DNA from: JADHLJ01 sp038146985
GTDB taxonomy: Bacteria; Pseudomonadota; Alphaproteobacteria; Thalassobaculales; Thalassobaculaceae
Length of the DNA: 64,000 bases
Direction of reading: 5' to 3'
NCBI GenBank assembly: GCA_038146985.1
Contig: JAYQSQ010000012.1
Span: 186,001 to 250,000 of the forward strand
The translations under genes and the position numbers were made by a program. The notes under the pieces were generated by a model that worked only from the letters and a program-made list of their open reading frames with translations, had not been told where the DNA came from and searched no databases. Of this stretch, positions 47,290 through 56,107 are shown in pieces. Position 1 is the stretch's first letter. Each line of letters begins with the position of its first letter.

Positions 47290-48195
47290 ATGGATACGCT
47301 TACCGCGATGAAGGTGTATTGCTCGGTGGTGGAAAATGACAGCCTTGCCGGCGCGGCGCGAAGCCTGAACATCTCGCCTTCGGTGGTCAGCAAGCAGCTC
47401 TCGGCGCTGGAAGACCGGCTGGGCGTTCGGCTGCTCAACCGGACCACCCGCCGGGTCAGCGTGACCGAGGTCGGCACGGCCTACTACGACCGCTGCAAGC
47501 GGATCATCGCCGATGTGGACGAAGCGGAGATCGCGGTCTCGCGCACCCATACCGAGCCCAGGGGTCTGTTGCGGATCACCGCGCCCTCCACCTTCGCGCA
47601 CCGTCACGTGACGCCGCACCTGCCCCGCTTCGTCGACCGCTATCCGGAGGTCGAGGTCCAGGTCCAGGTGAATGACCGGATCGTCGACCTGGTGGATGAC
47701 GGGATCGACCTGGCGATTCGCATCGCCCAGTTGAAGGACTCGAGCCTGATCGCGCGGCGCCTCGCGCCCAACCAGCGCTCGATCGTCGCGACCCCCGACT
47801 ACCTGAAGACCTGGGGCATTCCCGAGCGGCCCGAGGATCTGCTTGAGCATGCGCTGATCACCTGGCCGCCTGGGAACCCCATCAACGACTGGCACTTCGT
47901 GGTCGATGGCGAGGAGCGGATGATCCGCACCAAGGGCACGATCTCGATGAACAACGGCGATTCCATCCTCTCCACGGTGCTCGCGGGCGGTGGTCTCGCG
48001 ATGATGAACGCCTTCATGACCGGCGAGTATGTGCAGAACGGCCGGCTGCTCCCGGTGCTCGAGGACTATGTTCGCGAGGATGTGCCGATTTATGCGGTCT
48101 ATCCCTCGAGCCGGCATCTGTCGCCGAAGGTCCGCGCCTTTGTCGATTTCCTGGTCGAGACCTACGGCCCACGCCCCTACTGGCTAGGCAAGTAG
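47290..48195 (+). CDS. LysR-type transcription regulator
   Basis: 301 residues. N-terminal winged helix-turn-helix (residues 1-60): MDTLTAMKVYCSVVENDSLAGAARSLNISPSVVSKQLSALEDRLGVRLLNRTTRRVSVTEVG. The C-terminal effector domain (about 90-290) has the periplasmic-binding fold; it belongs to the AaeR/DmlR-like group by the L-D-x-x-T-A-M start. No target can be named. It is tail-to-tail with a RidA gene and starts away from metC, so auto- or metC-linked control is possible. Confidence 0.9.
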   Translation: MDTLTAMKVYCSVVENDSLAGAARSLNISPSVVSKQLSALEDRLGVRLLNRTTRRVSVTEVGTAYYDRCKRIIADVDEAEIAVSRTHTEPRGLLRITAPSTFAHRHVTPHLPRFVDRYPEVEVQVQVNDRIVDLVDDGIDLAIRIAQLKDSSLIARRLAPNQRSIVATPDYLKTWGIPERPEDLLEHALITWPPGNPINDWHFVVDGEERMIRTKGTISMNNGDSILSTVLAGGGLAMMNAFMTGEYVQNGRLLPVLEDYVREDVPIYAVYPSSRHLSPKVRAFVDFLVETYGPRPYWLGK

Positions 48196-48210
48196 GGGCC
48201 CGCCGCGCGG

Positions 48211-48594
48211 TCACTTGCCGAGATAGGCGACCGCCTCGATCTCGACCTTCATGCGCGGATCGACCAGTCCCGTGACCTCGACCAGGGAAGACGCGGGCCG
48301 GTGTTCGCCGAAATACTCGGCGCGCAGGGGATTGATCAGCGGACGCTCGGAAATATCGGTCATGAAGACCAGAACCTTGACCACCTGATCCGGACGCCCG
48401 CCGGCATGGCGCAGGGCCTTGTCCATGGCCGCCATCGCCAACTTGAACTGTTCGACGGTGCTGTCCGGGATCGACTTGTCCTCGGCGACACCGGTCATGC
48501 CCGACAGATAGATCGTGTCGCCGGCCTTCACGACGTGGCAGAAATGGCTGACCGGTTCCCGCATTCCCGGGACCATGAAGCGTTCGATGGGCAT
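48211..48594 (-). CDS. RidA family protein, copy 1
   Basis: 127 residues, YjgF/YER057c/UK114 fold. Family motifs are present: YLSGMTGVAEDKSIPDSTVEQFKLAMAAMDKALRHAGGRPDQVVKVLVFMTDISE and VDPRMKVEIEAVAYLGK. In place of the catalytic PARS of deaminating RidA (Arg105 in E. coli) this protein has PASS, so enamine/imine deaminase activity is unlikely. About three quarters identical to copy 2, from which it is separated by 57 bp. Confidence 0.83.
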   Translation of the reverse strand: MPIERFMVPGMREPVSHFCHVVKAGDTIYLSGMTGVAEDKSIPDSTVEQFKLAMAAMDKALRHAGGRPDQVVKVLVFMTDISERPLINPLRAEYFGEHRPASSLVEVTGLVDPRMKVEIEAVAYLGK

Positions 48595-48651
48595 GTTCTC
48601 GTCTCCAGAGTGATGGGTTTGGAGACAGGGTCGGCGGTGACCGGGGCGCGG

Positions 48652-49035
48652 TCAATCTCCGATATAGGCCACCGCCTCGATCTCCACCTTCATACGCGGA
48701 TCCACCAGGGACGACACCTCGACCAGGGTCGACGCAGGGCGGTGCTCGCCGAAATAGGCGATCCGGGCCGGGTTGATCGCGGCGCGCTCGGAAATGTCGG
48801 TCATGAAGACCAGGACCTTGACCACCTGATCCGGGCGTCCGCCGGCATGGCGCAGGCAGCGGTCGATGGTGTCCAGGGCGATCTTGAACTGGTCCGTCGT
48901 GTCCTCGGGGATCGAGCCGTCGGCGGCGACGCCGACCATGCCGGAAAGCCAGATATGGTCGCCGGCCTTGACGACGTGGCAATAATGGCTGACCGGCTCC
49001 ATCTCGCCTGGAACCATGAAACGCTGGATGGGCAT
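48652..49035 (-). CDS. RidA family protein, copy 2
   Basis: 127 residues, the same length as copy 1 and alignable without gaps. It too carries PAST instead of PARS at the Arg105 position, and IEAVAYIGD at the end. Most differences fall in helix 1 and in the surface loop after SERAAIN. Both genes are on the same strand and appear to be a tandem duplication. An antiporter gene lies upstream in the same direction. Confidence 0.83.
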   Translation of the reverse strand: MPIQRFMVPGEMEPVSHYCHVVKAGDHIWLSGMVGVAADGSIPEDTTDQFKIALDTIDRCLRHAGGRPDQVVKVLVFMTDISERAAINPARIAYFGEHRPASTLVEVSSLVDPRMKVEIEAVAYIGD

Positions 49036-49073
49036 TGCTCGTCTCCGCTTTGGTTTTCAATCGCCTTGGGCGA

Positions 49074-50447
49074 TCATTTTTGCTCCGGCTCGTCACTCGG
49101 CTCATCGACATGGAGCGGTATCTTAGGGGGCCAGACGCTGGAGACGTCGCCCCGCAGCCGGTCCCGCGCCCGGGACGCGAACCATCCGGTCGAATGCACG
49201 CCCCCCTTGGCCTCGGCGACGACCGGATCGGTGAAGCGCCGGGTCCACCGGACCACCCCCGCCTCCACCCGCGACAGCCGGTCTCCCAAGCCGACGGAGG
49301 CCTGCAGGCGCCGCTCCAGCGCCATCCAGGCAGGGCCAAGCATCAGGCTCATCGCGATGACCGCCACCGCGATCTTATAGCCGTCGGTGTCGAGGGCGCC
49401 GACCGTGAGGCCGATACCGGCGATGACGAATGCGAACTCGCCGATCTGCCCCATGGCGACGCCCGAGAGAACCGAGCGTTCCCAAGGCTCGCCCGCCAGT
49501 CTCAGCGCGGCGACATTGATCACCCCCTTGGTCACCGTCGCCAGTAGCAGCACCACGAACAAGGTTCCGAGATTCTCGACGAAGAAACTCGCGTCGATCA
49601 GCAGACCGACCGACAGGAAGAACACCACCAGCAGCACGCTTTCGATTGGCTTGGTGCCGCGCATGACGATCCGGCGCTCGGATGAATTGCCGACCACGAG
49701 CCCCGCCAGGAAGGCGCCGAAAGCGGTGGAAAGCCCAAGCAGTCCCGCCGCCGTCGCGCAAACGCCACAGAACGCCAGGGCGGCGATCGGCACCACCTCG
49801 CGGTCCGCGAAGAAAGCCGAGCGTAGCGGCAGGCGCATTCGCTCGCGTCTGGAGAGGAACCACACCAGTGCGAAGACGATCACCACTGCAACGATGGTCC
49901 GCCAGATGATCGAGTAGTCGAAGGCCGTGTTCGGGTTCAAAGCCTCGATGACCAGCAGCATCCCGATCACGGCCAGGTCCTGGCCGATCAGTACGCCCAC
50001 GGTGATGCGCCCGAAGGGGCTGCGCAGTTCGCCCATGTCGGACAGCACCTTGACGGTCACCGCGGTGCTTGAAAGGGCCAGAACGAAGCCGAGCAGGATG
50101 CCTTGCTCGTACGACCAGGACATCAGCGCGCCAATCCCGGAGGTTGCCGCGACCGACAATCCGATCTGGGTCACCACGACCAGCAGTGCCGTCTTATAGA
50201 CCGCCTTGAAGGCCCTCAGGCTCAGCTCCATCCCGACCAGGAACAACAGTAGCAGAACGCCGAGCTCGGCGAGGGTCTTGGCGGCTTCGGTTTCAGAAAT
50301 GATGCCGAAGCCGGACGGTCCGAGGATCACGCCCGCCAGAATGTAGCCGACGATCGCCGGCTGCCTGATCCGCATGAGCACGAGGCCGCAGAGCAGGGCC
50401 ACCGAGAACACGACGGCAATGGCTATCAGGTTGGGGTCGAGATGCAC
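49074..50447 (-). CDS. cation:proton antiporter (CPA2, KefB-like membrane domain)
   Basis: 457 residues. A Na+/H+-exchanger domain of about 12 hydrophobic spans runs from residue 5 to 390: AIVGYILAGVILGPSGFG, LAELGVLLLLFLVGMELS, VLALSSTAVTVKVLSDMGEL, and GQDLAVIGML with the conserved Asp. Later parts are GAFLAGLVVGNS and FFLSVGLLIDASF. The C-terminal 65 residues are charged and lack the NAD-binding TrkA domain of KefB/KefC. Exchanges K+ or Na+ for H+ in the inner membrane; ion not predictable. Confidence 0.87.
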   Translation of the reverse strand: MHLDPNLIAIAVVFSVALLCGLVLMRIRQPAIVGYILAGVILGPSGFGIISETEAAKTLAELGVLLLLFLVGMELSLRAFKAVYKTALLVVVTQIGLSVAATSGIGALMSWSYEQGILLGFVLALSSTAVTVKVLSDMGELRSPFGRITVGVLIGQDLAVIGMLLVIEALNPNTAFDYSIIWRTIVAVVIVFALVWFLSRRERMRLPLRSAFFADREVVPIAALAFCGVCATAAGLLGLSTAFGAFLAGLVVGNSSERRIVMRGTKPIESVLLVVFFLSVGLLIDASFFVENLGTLFVVLLLATVTKGVINVAALRLAGEPWERSVLSGVAMGQIGEFAFVIAGIGLTVGALDTDGYKIAVAVIAMSLMLGPAWMALERRLQASVGLGDRLSRVEAGVVRWTRRFTDPVVAEAKGGVHSTGWFASRARDRLRGDVSSVWPPKIPLHVDEPSDEPEQK

Positions 50448-50506
50448 GTCGGATATTCCGATGGCTTGATCTGCAGGTGGTTATCCCGGGTCGATGGACA
50501 GCCGGA

Positions 50507-50860
50507 TCATAGCATGGATTCCCGCCAGGTCGCCGAGGGTGATTGCGGATCGGGGAGCAATCCGGCGGCGGCAACCGCCCGGATCGCGCAATACTCGTCC
50601 TTGTCGGAGGTATCGCCGCTCACGCCCACGGCACCGATGGTCTCGCCATCCGCATTGTTGATCAGCACCCCTCCGGGCACCGGGATCAGCCTTCCGTCCG
50701 AGGCCGCGGCAAGCGCATTCTGAAAGCTCGGCCGGTCCGCCAGCCGGTCGCGGATCAGGCGGCTGGGAATCCCCATGCCGAGGGCGCCCCACGCTTTTCC
50801 AATGGCGATGTCGCCGCGCAGAATACCCGAGCCGTCCTCCCGCTTCAGCACCACCGGATG
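50507..50860 (-). pseudogene. HbpS/GlcG-like heme-binding protein, N-terminus missing
   Basis: A GTG at 50854 gives 115 residues: VLKREDGSGILRGDIAIGKAWGALGMGIPSR, later VPGGVLINNADGETIGAVGVSGDTSDKDEYCAIRA. This is the GlcG/HbpS family, a small alpha/beta protein that binds heme or related ligands. The family start (an extended strand ending V-x-D-A-G-G-H) is absent: similarity stops at HPVV (codon 50860-50858), and what precedes it is unrelated, antisense to the ABC fragment. About 30 N-terminal residues are therefore lost. Sequence after the join is clean. Confidence 0.72.
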
Positions 50861-51704
50861 GCGTCAATGGCTCTCGGTTTGGGCGGCGTTCAGCCGCCTG
50901 ACATCGGTCTCTGAAGCCCATGCCGAGACGCATCGCTCGACAATGCCGATGCCGCGCCCAAGCGGCAGCATAGAGATCGAGCGGCTGGTTTTCGTTCCAC
51001 CAGGTATGAATGTCGCCGTTATCAAGGGTCTACGCCTCAGCATCGAGGCCGGAGAGACGATTGCGTTGATTGGCCCCTCGGCGGCCGGCAAATCGACGCT
51101 CGCGCGGCTGATCGTCGGCATCTGGCCACCGACCGGCGGATCGGTCCGCATGGACGGTCAGGATGTCTATCAGTGGGAGCGCGAGAGTTTCGGTCAGTTC
51201 ATTGGATACGTTCCCCAGAATGTCGGCCTGTTCGACGGCACGATCCGGGAAAACATCTCGCGGCTTAAGGACGCGGCGCCGGAAGACGTAATCAAAGCAG
51301 CGAAATTGGCGGGCGTCCACGAAATGATTGGCCATTTGCGGCATGGATACGACACCGATATCTCGAACAATGCCTATGCCTTGACCGGAGGTCAGCGTCA
51401 GCGAATCGCGTTGGCGCGGGCACTGTTCGGCGAACCGAGCGTCCTCGTGCTGGATGAACCGGATGCGAGCCTGGACGTCGAAGGCGTGGACGCGCTATAC
51501 GAGGCTCTGGTTGAGCAGAAAAATAACGGTGTAACGATCATTGTGGTCACGCATCGGCCGCAACTTCTTAAGATCGCCGACCGGATCGTGATGATCAAGA
51601 ATGGCTTGGTCGAGCAGATTTCCAGGCCGCGTGACGACACGGCCCCGCCGACCGCCATCGAGGGCCCAACCGTTTCGGTTGCCAGCAACGCAACGACGAC
51701 CTAG
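50859..51704 (+). pseudogene. type I secretion ABC ATPase (PrtD/HlyB-like), membrane domain missing
   Basis: Similarity starts at WRQWLSVWAAFSRLTSV (the end of the membrane domain) and covers only the nucleotide-binding part. Walker A is GPSAAGKSTLARLIVG, the Q-loop YVPQNVGLFDGTIRENI, the signature LTGGQRQRIALARALF (Thr for the usual Ser), Walker B VLVLDEPDASLD, and the H-loop THRP. About 280 residues remain of a usual 560-580. Proteins of this branch secrete RTX proteins or other unfolded substrates. The missing half begins exactly where the HbpS-like fragment also stops, so it is a join, not decay. Confidence 0.82.
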
Positions 51705-51722
51705 TAGCCGGTGGATTGATCA

Positions 51723-53084
51723 ATGACGCTGGTCGACTAAAAACCTCCCCAGGTTCCGGCGGTTCGCTCCCAGGAACCACCCTTATCTCCGATAGAGGAG
51801 CGTCCCGATATCAGCGCGCTTTGGCGAGGCGTAATTGTGACGCTCGTGCTCTTCGCCGGCGTCGCAAGCGTTTGGGCCGCGTTCATCCCGATGGAGTCCG
51901 CCGTCGTCTCAATCGGCAGGATAATTGTCGAGACCAACCGAAAGGAAATTCAAAGCCGGCAGGGCGGAACCGTCAAGGCGATCCACGTAGAGGATGGCAG
52001 CAAGGTCGCCAAGGGCGACCTTCTGATAGAATTCGATCGCACTGACGCCACGGCCAGTTTCGACATGGCGGATTCCCAATATCTACGATCGTTGTTCCGG
52101 CGCGAGAGATTCAAGGCCGAGTTGCGGCAATCCTCTGTGATAGCTTGGCCTCCTGAAGTTGAAGATCGCCGAAATGACGAATTGGCGCAAAGGGCATTCG
52201 CGACCGAGCGACGACTGCTAGACTCGCGCAAGGTCGAATTCGACGGCGAGTTGTCGGTGTTCAAGGATCGCGTGGTGGAAATGCGCGAACGCTATACGGC
52301 GACCGAGGCCAAGATCAGATCCTCGACCGAGCAGCTGAACCTGATTCGGGAGGAGGCCGACGACGTTCAGATACTCGTCGACAAGGGCTTGGCCCGCAAA
52401 CCACGCCTTCTCGCCCTGCAGGTGTCGATTGCAAGCATGAAAGGCAATATCGACGATACGCTGTCCAGTCGCGCGCAGTTACAAGTCGCCTTGTCCGCCA
52501 CGCTTCAACAGGTCGAGAATTTCAAGCAGAAATGGCGCTCCGACATTCTTGCGGGTCTTTCCCAGGCGGAACGCGACGCCGAGGACGCGTTCGAGCGCCG
52601 CGTCAGTTCCAAAACTCTTTTCGACGGCGCCAAGGTGCTTGCGCCCGAGGATGGAACTATCGTCAACCTCTCAGTGAACGGACCGAACGAAGTGGTCACC
52701 CCCTCGGAAACCATGATGGAACTTGTGCCGGGCGCCGACGACATGATCGTGCTTTCCCAAATCAGCCCAAGAGACATCGACGACATTCATCCAGAGCAAG
52801 AAGTCGAGGTCCGACTCTCGGCGTACCATCTACGTACGATCAACCCGGTCAAGGGACGCCTCATCACGGTCGCCGCGGATGCGATCGTCAACGAAGTGAC
52901 AGGCGAAGCTTATTATCCGGCGAAGGTCGCGCTGGATCCCGATAGCCTCGCGGAGCAGCCTCAGATTAGGCTTTACCCGGGAATGCCCGCGGACGTGATT
53001 TTCATCACCGGCAAGAGGTCCCTGTTCGAATATCTCGCCTCGCCGATCACGCGGTACCTGTACCTGTCGTTCCGGGAGGATTAG
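51723..53084 (+). CDS. type I secretion membrane fusion protein (HlyD/PrtE-like)
   Basis: The expected start ATG 51723 (19 bases after the ATPase stop) is followed at codon 6 by TAA (51738-51740), but the frame then runs open: KPPQVPAVRSQEPPLSPIEERPDISALWRGVIV.. to 53084. If the stop is an error the protein has 453 residues; otherwise translation could restart at GTG 51837 (415 residues). The membrane anchor is GVIVTLVLFAGVASVWAAFIP, then the lipoyl-like part (SRQGGTVKAIHVEDGSKVAKGDLLIEFD), a long coiled coil about 120-280, and the barrel end. It bridges the ATPase and an outer membrane channel. Confidence 0.82.
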
Positions 53085-53090
53085 GAGCTC

Positions 53091-53891
53091 ATGGACTCCG
53101 ATCCGGATACCGATCGTCGCAACGTTCTTGCCCTAGAGGAGGGCAAGCGCCTGGACGCCAACCTGCGGGCAGCGGAGTGGCAAGGCTATATCGACGCCGT
53201 GGAGGGTGGCCGAATCTACGGCTGGGCGATCAATCCTAGAGACATGGACGAACGCCTGTCGGTTGAACTCTATCATGGCTCGAAACTGCTCGATACAGTT
53301 GTCGCCGACCGTTACCGCGAGGATCTGGTCTCTTATGGAAACGGCTCGGGCCGCCATGCCTTCGTGTTCACCCTGCCCCGAGACATTTGGAACGCGCCAG
53401 CGAGCCAGTTCAGCGCGCGCTTTCATAACACCGATATACCGCTCTTGCGAAACAAGCATTTGGCGGTCCAATCCAAGACGAACTCCGCTGGAACGAATAA
53501 CGTTGAAGAGCCGGCGCAGGACGCCGAGGCGGAAGATGGGGCCGCAGCGTTAAACGGCGTCACGGATCGCCTGGACAGTCTGGAACGGCTATCTCTATCC
53601 CTGATGAAACTGTTCGACCCCCGCTCCGAGGTGATGCACAAGGCGACAGAGGAAAGTAGCGCCACGAAGGCGACATTGAGGAACTTCGAGAAAAACCTCG
53701 CCGTTATGGAGGCCAATAATCTCCGGCTGGACCAACGCCTCGTCGAATTGGAGGAAGACATCAATTCGCTCCGATCGACCGGTCAAGGCAAGGGAAACCT
53801 GTTCGCTCATTTCGCCACGGTTCTCCTGGTCTGCACTCTCGGCGTGTTTGTCTATTTTCTCCTTGAATTCCTGCTACGGAATTCGTCGTGA
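53091..53891 (+). CDS. unknown protein: beta domain, coiled coil, C-terminal membrane anchor
   Basis: 266 residues. After a charged start, residues 30-125 form a beta-rich domain (QGYIDAVEGGRIYGWAINPRDMDERLSVELYHGSKLLDTVVADRYREDL..GRHAFVFTLP). I recall this GW-x-N-P pattern only as a nameless domain attached to alphaproteobacterial glycan proteins. Then an acidic linker, a coiled coil (about 175-235) and one C-terminal membrane span (NLFAHFATVLLVCTLGVFVYFLLEFLLRNSS). The stop of the adaptor gene and the RBS AGGAGC are joined to its ATG 53091, and its end overlaps the next gene, so it belongs to the secretion cassette. Confidence 0.7.
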   Translation: MDSDPDTDRRNVLALEEGKRLDANLRAAEWQGYIDAVEGGRIYGWAINPRDMDERLSVELYHGSKLLDTVVADRYREDLVSYGNGSGRHAFVFTLPRDIWNAPASQFSARFHNTDIPLLRNKHLAVQSKTNSAGTNNVEEPAQDAEAEDGAAALNGVTDRLDSLERLSLSLMKLFDPRSEVMHKATEESSATKATLRNFEKNLAVMEANNLRLDQRLVELEEDINSLRSTGQGKGNLFAHFATVLLVCTLGVFVYFLLEFLLRNSS

Positions 53892-55174
53892 AAATCTTGA
53901 CCGTTTCACATAATCACACGGAATTTCATCCCGGCGGCACAGAAGTCGTGGCCGAGGGCTTACATGCCGAATATGGGCGCCGAGACGGTGTTTCGACACG
54001 GCTTCTGGCAGGCCTGGACAGTGCCTATCGGCCATCGCACGCAGGCACGTCACTGCAAACCCTGCCCGACCAACTCGACGTCACGCTTTTCCGGAGCGTT
54101 GGTTTCAACGTCATGCAAATGACGCAGTCGCGCTATGACGGCTTGCTGCACGATCTGACCGATTATCTGCTGGAGCACCGGCCCGACGTTATTCACATGC
54201 ACCATTTGATTCACTTCGGCGTGGAATTCCTTTTTCTCGCAAAGAAACTGCTTCCCGACTGCAAGATCGTTCTTACCCTGCACGACTACTATCTGATCTG
54301 CATGAACGACGGCCTCATGGTCAAGAAGCCGTCGGGCGCGCGGTGCTGGCGCGCCACGCCGGACGCGTGCCATGGCTGTTTTCCCGACCTGCCGTCCGTG
54401 GTCTTTCAGGTACGAAAACTTAATATTCTGAAACATTTGCAATTCGTCGATCGATTTGCCTCCCCAAGCAAGTTTCTGAAAGACAGATTCGTCGCATGGG
54501 GCATCGAGGAAGATCGGATCGACGTCATTCCAAACGGCAGAGCCTGGACGGACCCCGCGCTCCGCGCTTCCCGGCCCGGCGAGGCGGCGACGGCCCGAAA
54601 TCGATTTGGCGTCTTCGGCAATCTGCGGGAAACGAAGGGAACGCTCGTGGTTGCACGCGCCGCGGCGCAATTGGTCGAACAGGGCTTCAGGGATTTCTCG
54701 ATCTCCTTGCACGGAGCCCCCCTTTTCCAGAATGACGCGTTCATTGCAGAACTGAACGCGACGGTGGCCCGGGCGGACGGGCGTGTCACACTGCACGGAC
54801 GGTACACGCAATCAGACCTTCCGGCCCTGATGCAGGACATCGATTGGGTCATGGTACCGTCGACATGGTGGGAGAACGCGCCGCTCGCGATCCAGGACGC
54901 TTTCGCCTTCGGCCGGCCGGTTCTGGCCAGTGATCTGGGCGGTGTCGCCGAGGCGGTTAGCGATGAGATCGACGGATTGCACGTTCCCGCTGGCAATGTG
55001 AGCGCCTGGGCCGACTCGATCCGTCAGGCGGCACAGTCCCCGGACCTCTGGTCACGCCTTGCCTCGGGCGTGCGCGCGCCAACAACCATGAAGCAGTCAG
55101 CGGATAGCTATCTTGCCCTATTTCGTGAAATCAGCAGCGATGCCGCGCCCGGACCACGCCTGAGGACCGCCTGA
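53888..55174 (+). CDS. glycosyltransferase family 4
   Basis: 428 residues, GTG start at 53888 overlapping the previous stop (GTGA). GT-B enzyme. The N-terminal glycine loop is NHTEFHPGGTEVVAEGLHAEYGRR, the inner motif VIHMHHLIHFGVEFLF, a Cys-rich loop (CWRATPDACHGCFPD) typical of this branch, and the donor site VFGNLRETKGTLVVARA, WVMVPSTWWENAPLAIQDAFAFGRPVLASDLGG. Membership of a type I secretion operon suggests it glycosylates the secreted protein or the surface glycan, which is inference. Confidence 0.85.
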   Translation: MKILTVSHNHTEFHPGGTEVVAEGLHAEYGRRDGVSTRLLAGLDSAYRPSHAGTSLQTLPDQLDVTLFRSVGFNVMQMTQSRYDGLLHDLTDYLLEHRPDVIHMHHLIHFGVEFLFLAKKLLPDCKIVLTLHDYYLICMNDGLMVKKPSGARCWRATPDACHGCFPDLPSVVFQVRKLNILKHLQFVDRFASPSKFLKDRFVAWGIEEDRIDVIPNGRAWTDPALRASRPGEAATARNRFGVFGNLRETKGTLVVARAAAQLVEQGFRDFSISLHGAPLFQNDAFIAELNATVARADGRVTLHGRYTQSDLPALMQDIDWVMVPSTWWENAPLAIQDAFAFGRPVLASDLGGVAEAVSDEIDGLHVPAGNVSAWADSIRQAAQSPDLWSRLASGVRAPTTMKQSADSYLALFREISSDAAPGPRLRTA

Positions 55175-55200
55175 ACCCAACTGCCGCACAGGGCCACGAA

Positions 55201-55989
55201 ATGACGAGCCGGGATATCGGGGACATCATCGCCAGCTACTTGTCGAGCGACGATCCCGTTCCGTCGGAAGATGAGAATTTCGTCGGCGACGGAGAGTTCC
55301 GAGCGATCGGGGGCGAGTTCCTGCGGTATTTCGCGACCATCGGCGGCCTTCAACCTACCGACACGATCTTGGAAATCGGCTGCGGTCTCGGTCGCATGGC
55401 GCTTCCCATCAAGCGATACCTGACCTCCGAAGGGCGCTATCACGGGATGGACATCGTCAAGACGGGCGTCGACTGGTGCACGCAACACGTACAAAGCGAC
55501 GACGAATCCGTCATCTTCAGCCATGCCGATCTCTATCACCCTCACTACAATCCCAATGGTCGGACATCGGCGTTGGACTACGCCTTTCCGGCGGACGACG
55601 GCAGCATTGATTTCGTCATTCTCGTCTCGGTGTTCACGCATCTGACCACAGCCGTCACTTCTCACTATTTCAACCAGATCCGGCGGGTTCTCGCAGCGAA
55701 CGGAAAATGTTTTGCGACGTTCTTTCTGATCGATGACGACACGCGCGAAGTGCTATGCCAAGAGCGCTCTCGATATGCTTTCGATCTGACAGGCAATGGG
55801 CCGTCCTATCTCGGGGACGGCGGCGCGCTGCTGGGATCTGTCGCGGTGGACGCGGGTTGGCTATCCGAGGACGCTGCACGTGCCGGCCTGGAGATGCGCG
55901 TCCCGCCGACTAAGGGATTCTGGGCGTCGGACGATCCGGCGAAAGGGACTTCTTTCCAGGATATCGTCGTTTTCCAGCCACGAAGTTGA
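55201..55989 (+). CDS. class I SAM-dependent methyltransferase
   Basis: 262 residues. The SAM-binding motif I is TILEIGCGLGRMALPIKRYL near residue 58; motif II is DYAFPADDGSIDFVILVSVFTHLTTAVTSHYFNQIRRVLAANGK. The rest is a variable C-terminal part rich in Asp. Family-level prediction only; targets in such clusters are often sugars or O-antigen parts. It follows the GT4 gene by 26 bases, same strand, as the last gene of the cassette. Confidence 0.83.
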   Translation: MTSRDIGDIIASYLSSDDPVPSEDENFVGDGEFRAIGGEFLRYFATIGGLQPTDTILEIGCGLGRMALPIKRYLTSEGRYHGMDIVKTGVDWCTQHVQSDDESVIFSHADLYHPHYNPNGRTSALDYAFPADDGSIDFVILVSVFTHLTTAVTSHYFNQIRRVLAANGKCFATFFLIDDDTREVLCQERSRYAFDLTGNGPSYLGDGGALLGSVAVDAGWLSEDAARAGLEMRVPPTKGFWASDDPAKGTSFQDIVVFQPRS

Positions 55990-56107
55990 GCCGTCCAAAC
56001 GACCTTGGGACCATCGAAAGGGCCCGAGGTTCGCTTGAAGAGCCGATTCAGACGTATGAGAGCAACCTCACTCGGTCACCCAAAGGGGCCGCGTGGTTCC
56101 ACTTGCC

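Noticed and set aside
50775..50858. Extension of the ATPase frame to an ATG at 50775
   Set aside because: These codons are antisense to the HbpS-like gene and carry no ATPase similarity; the real frame begins at about 50859.
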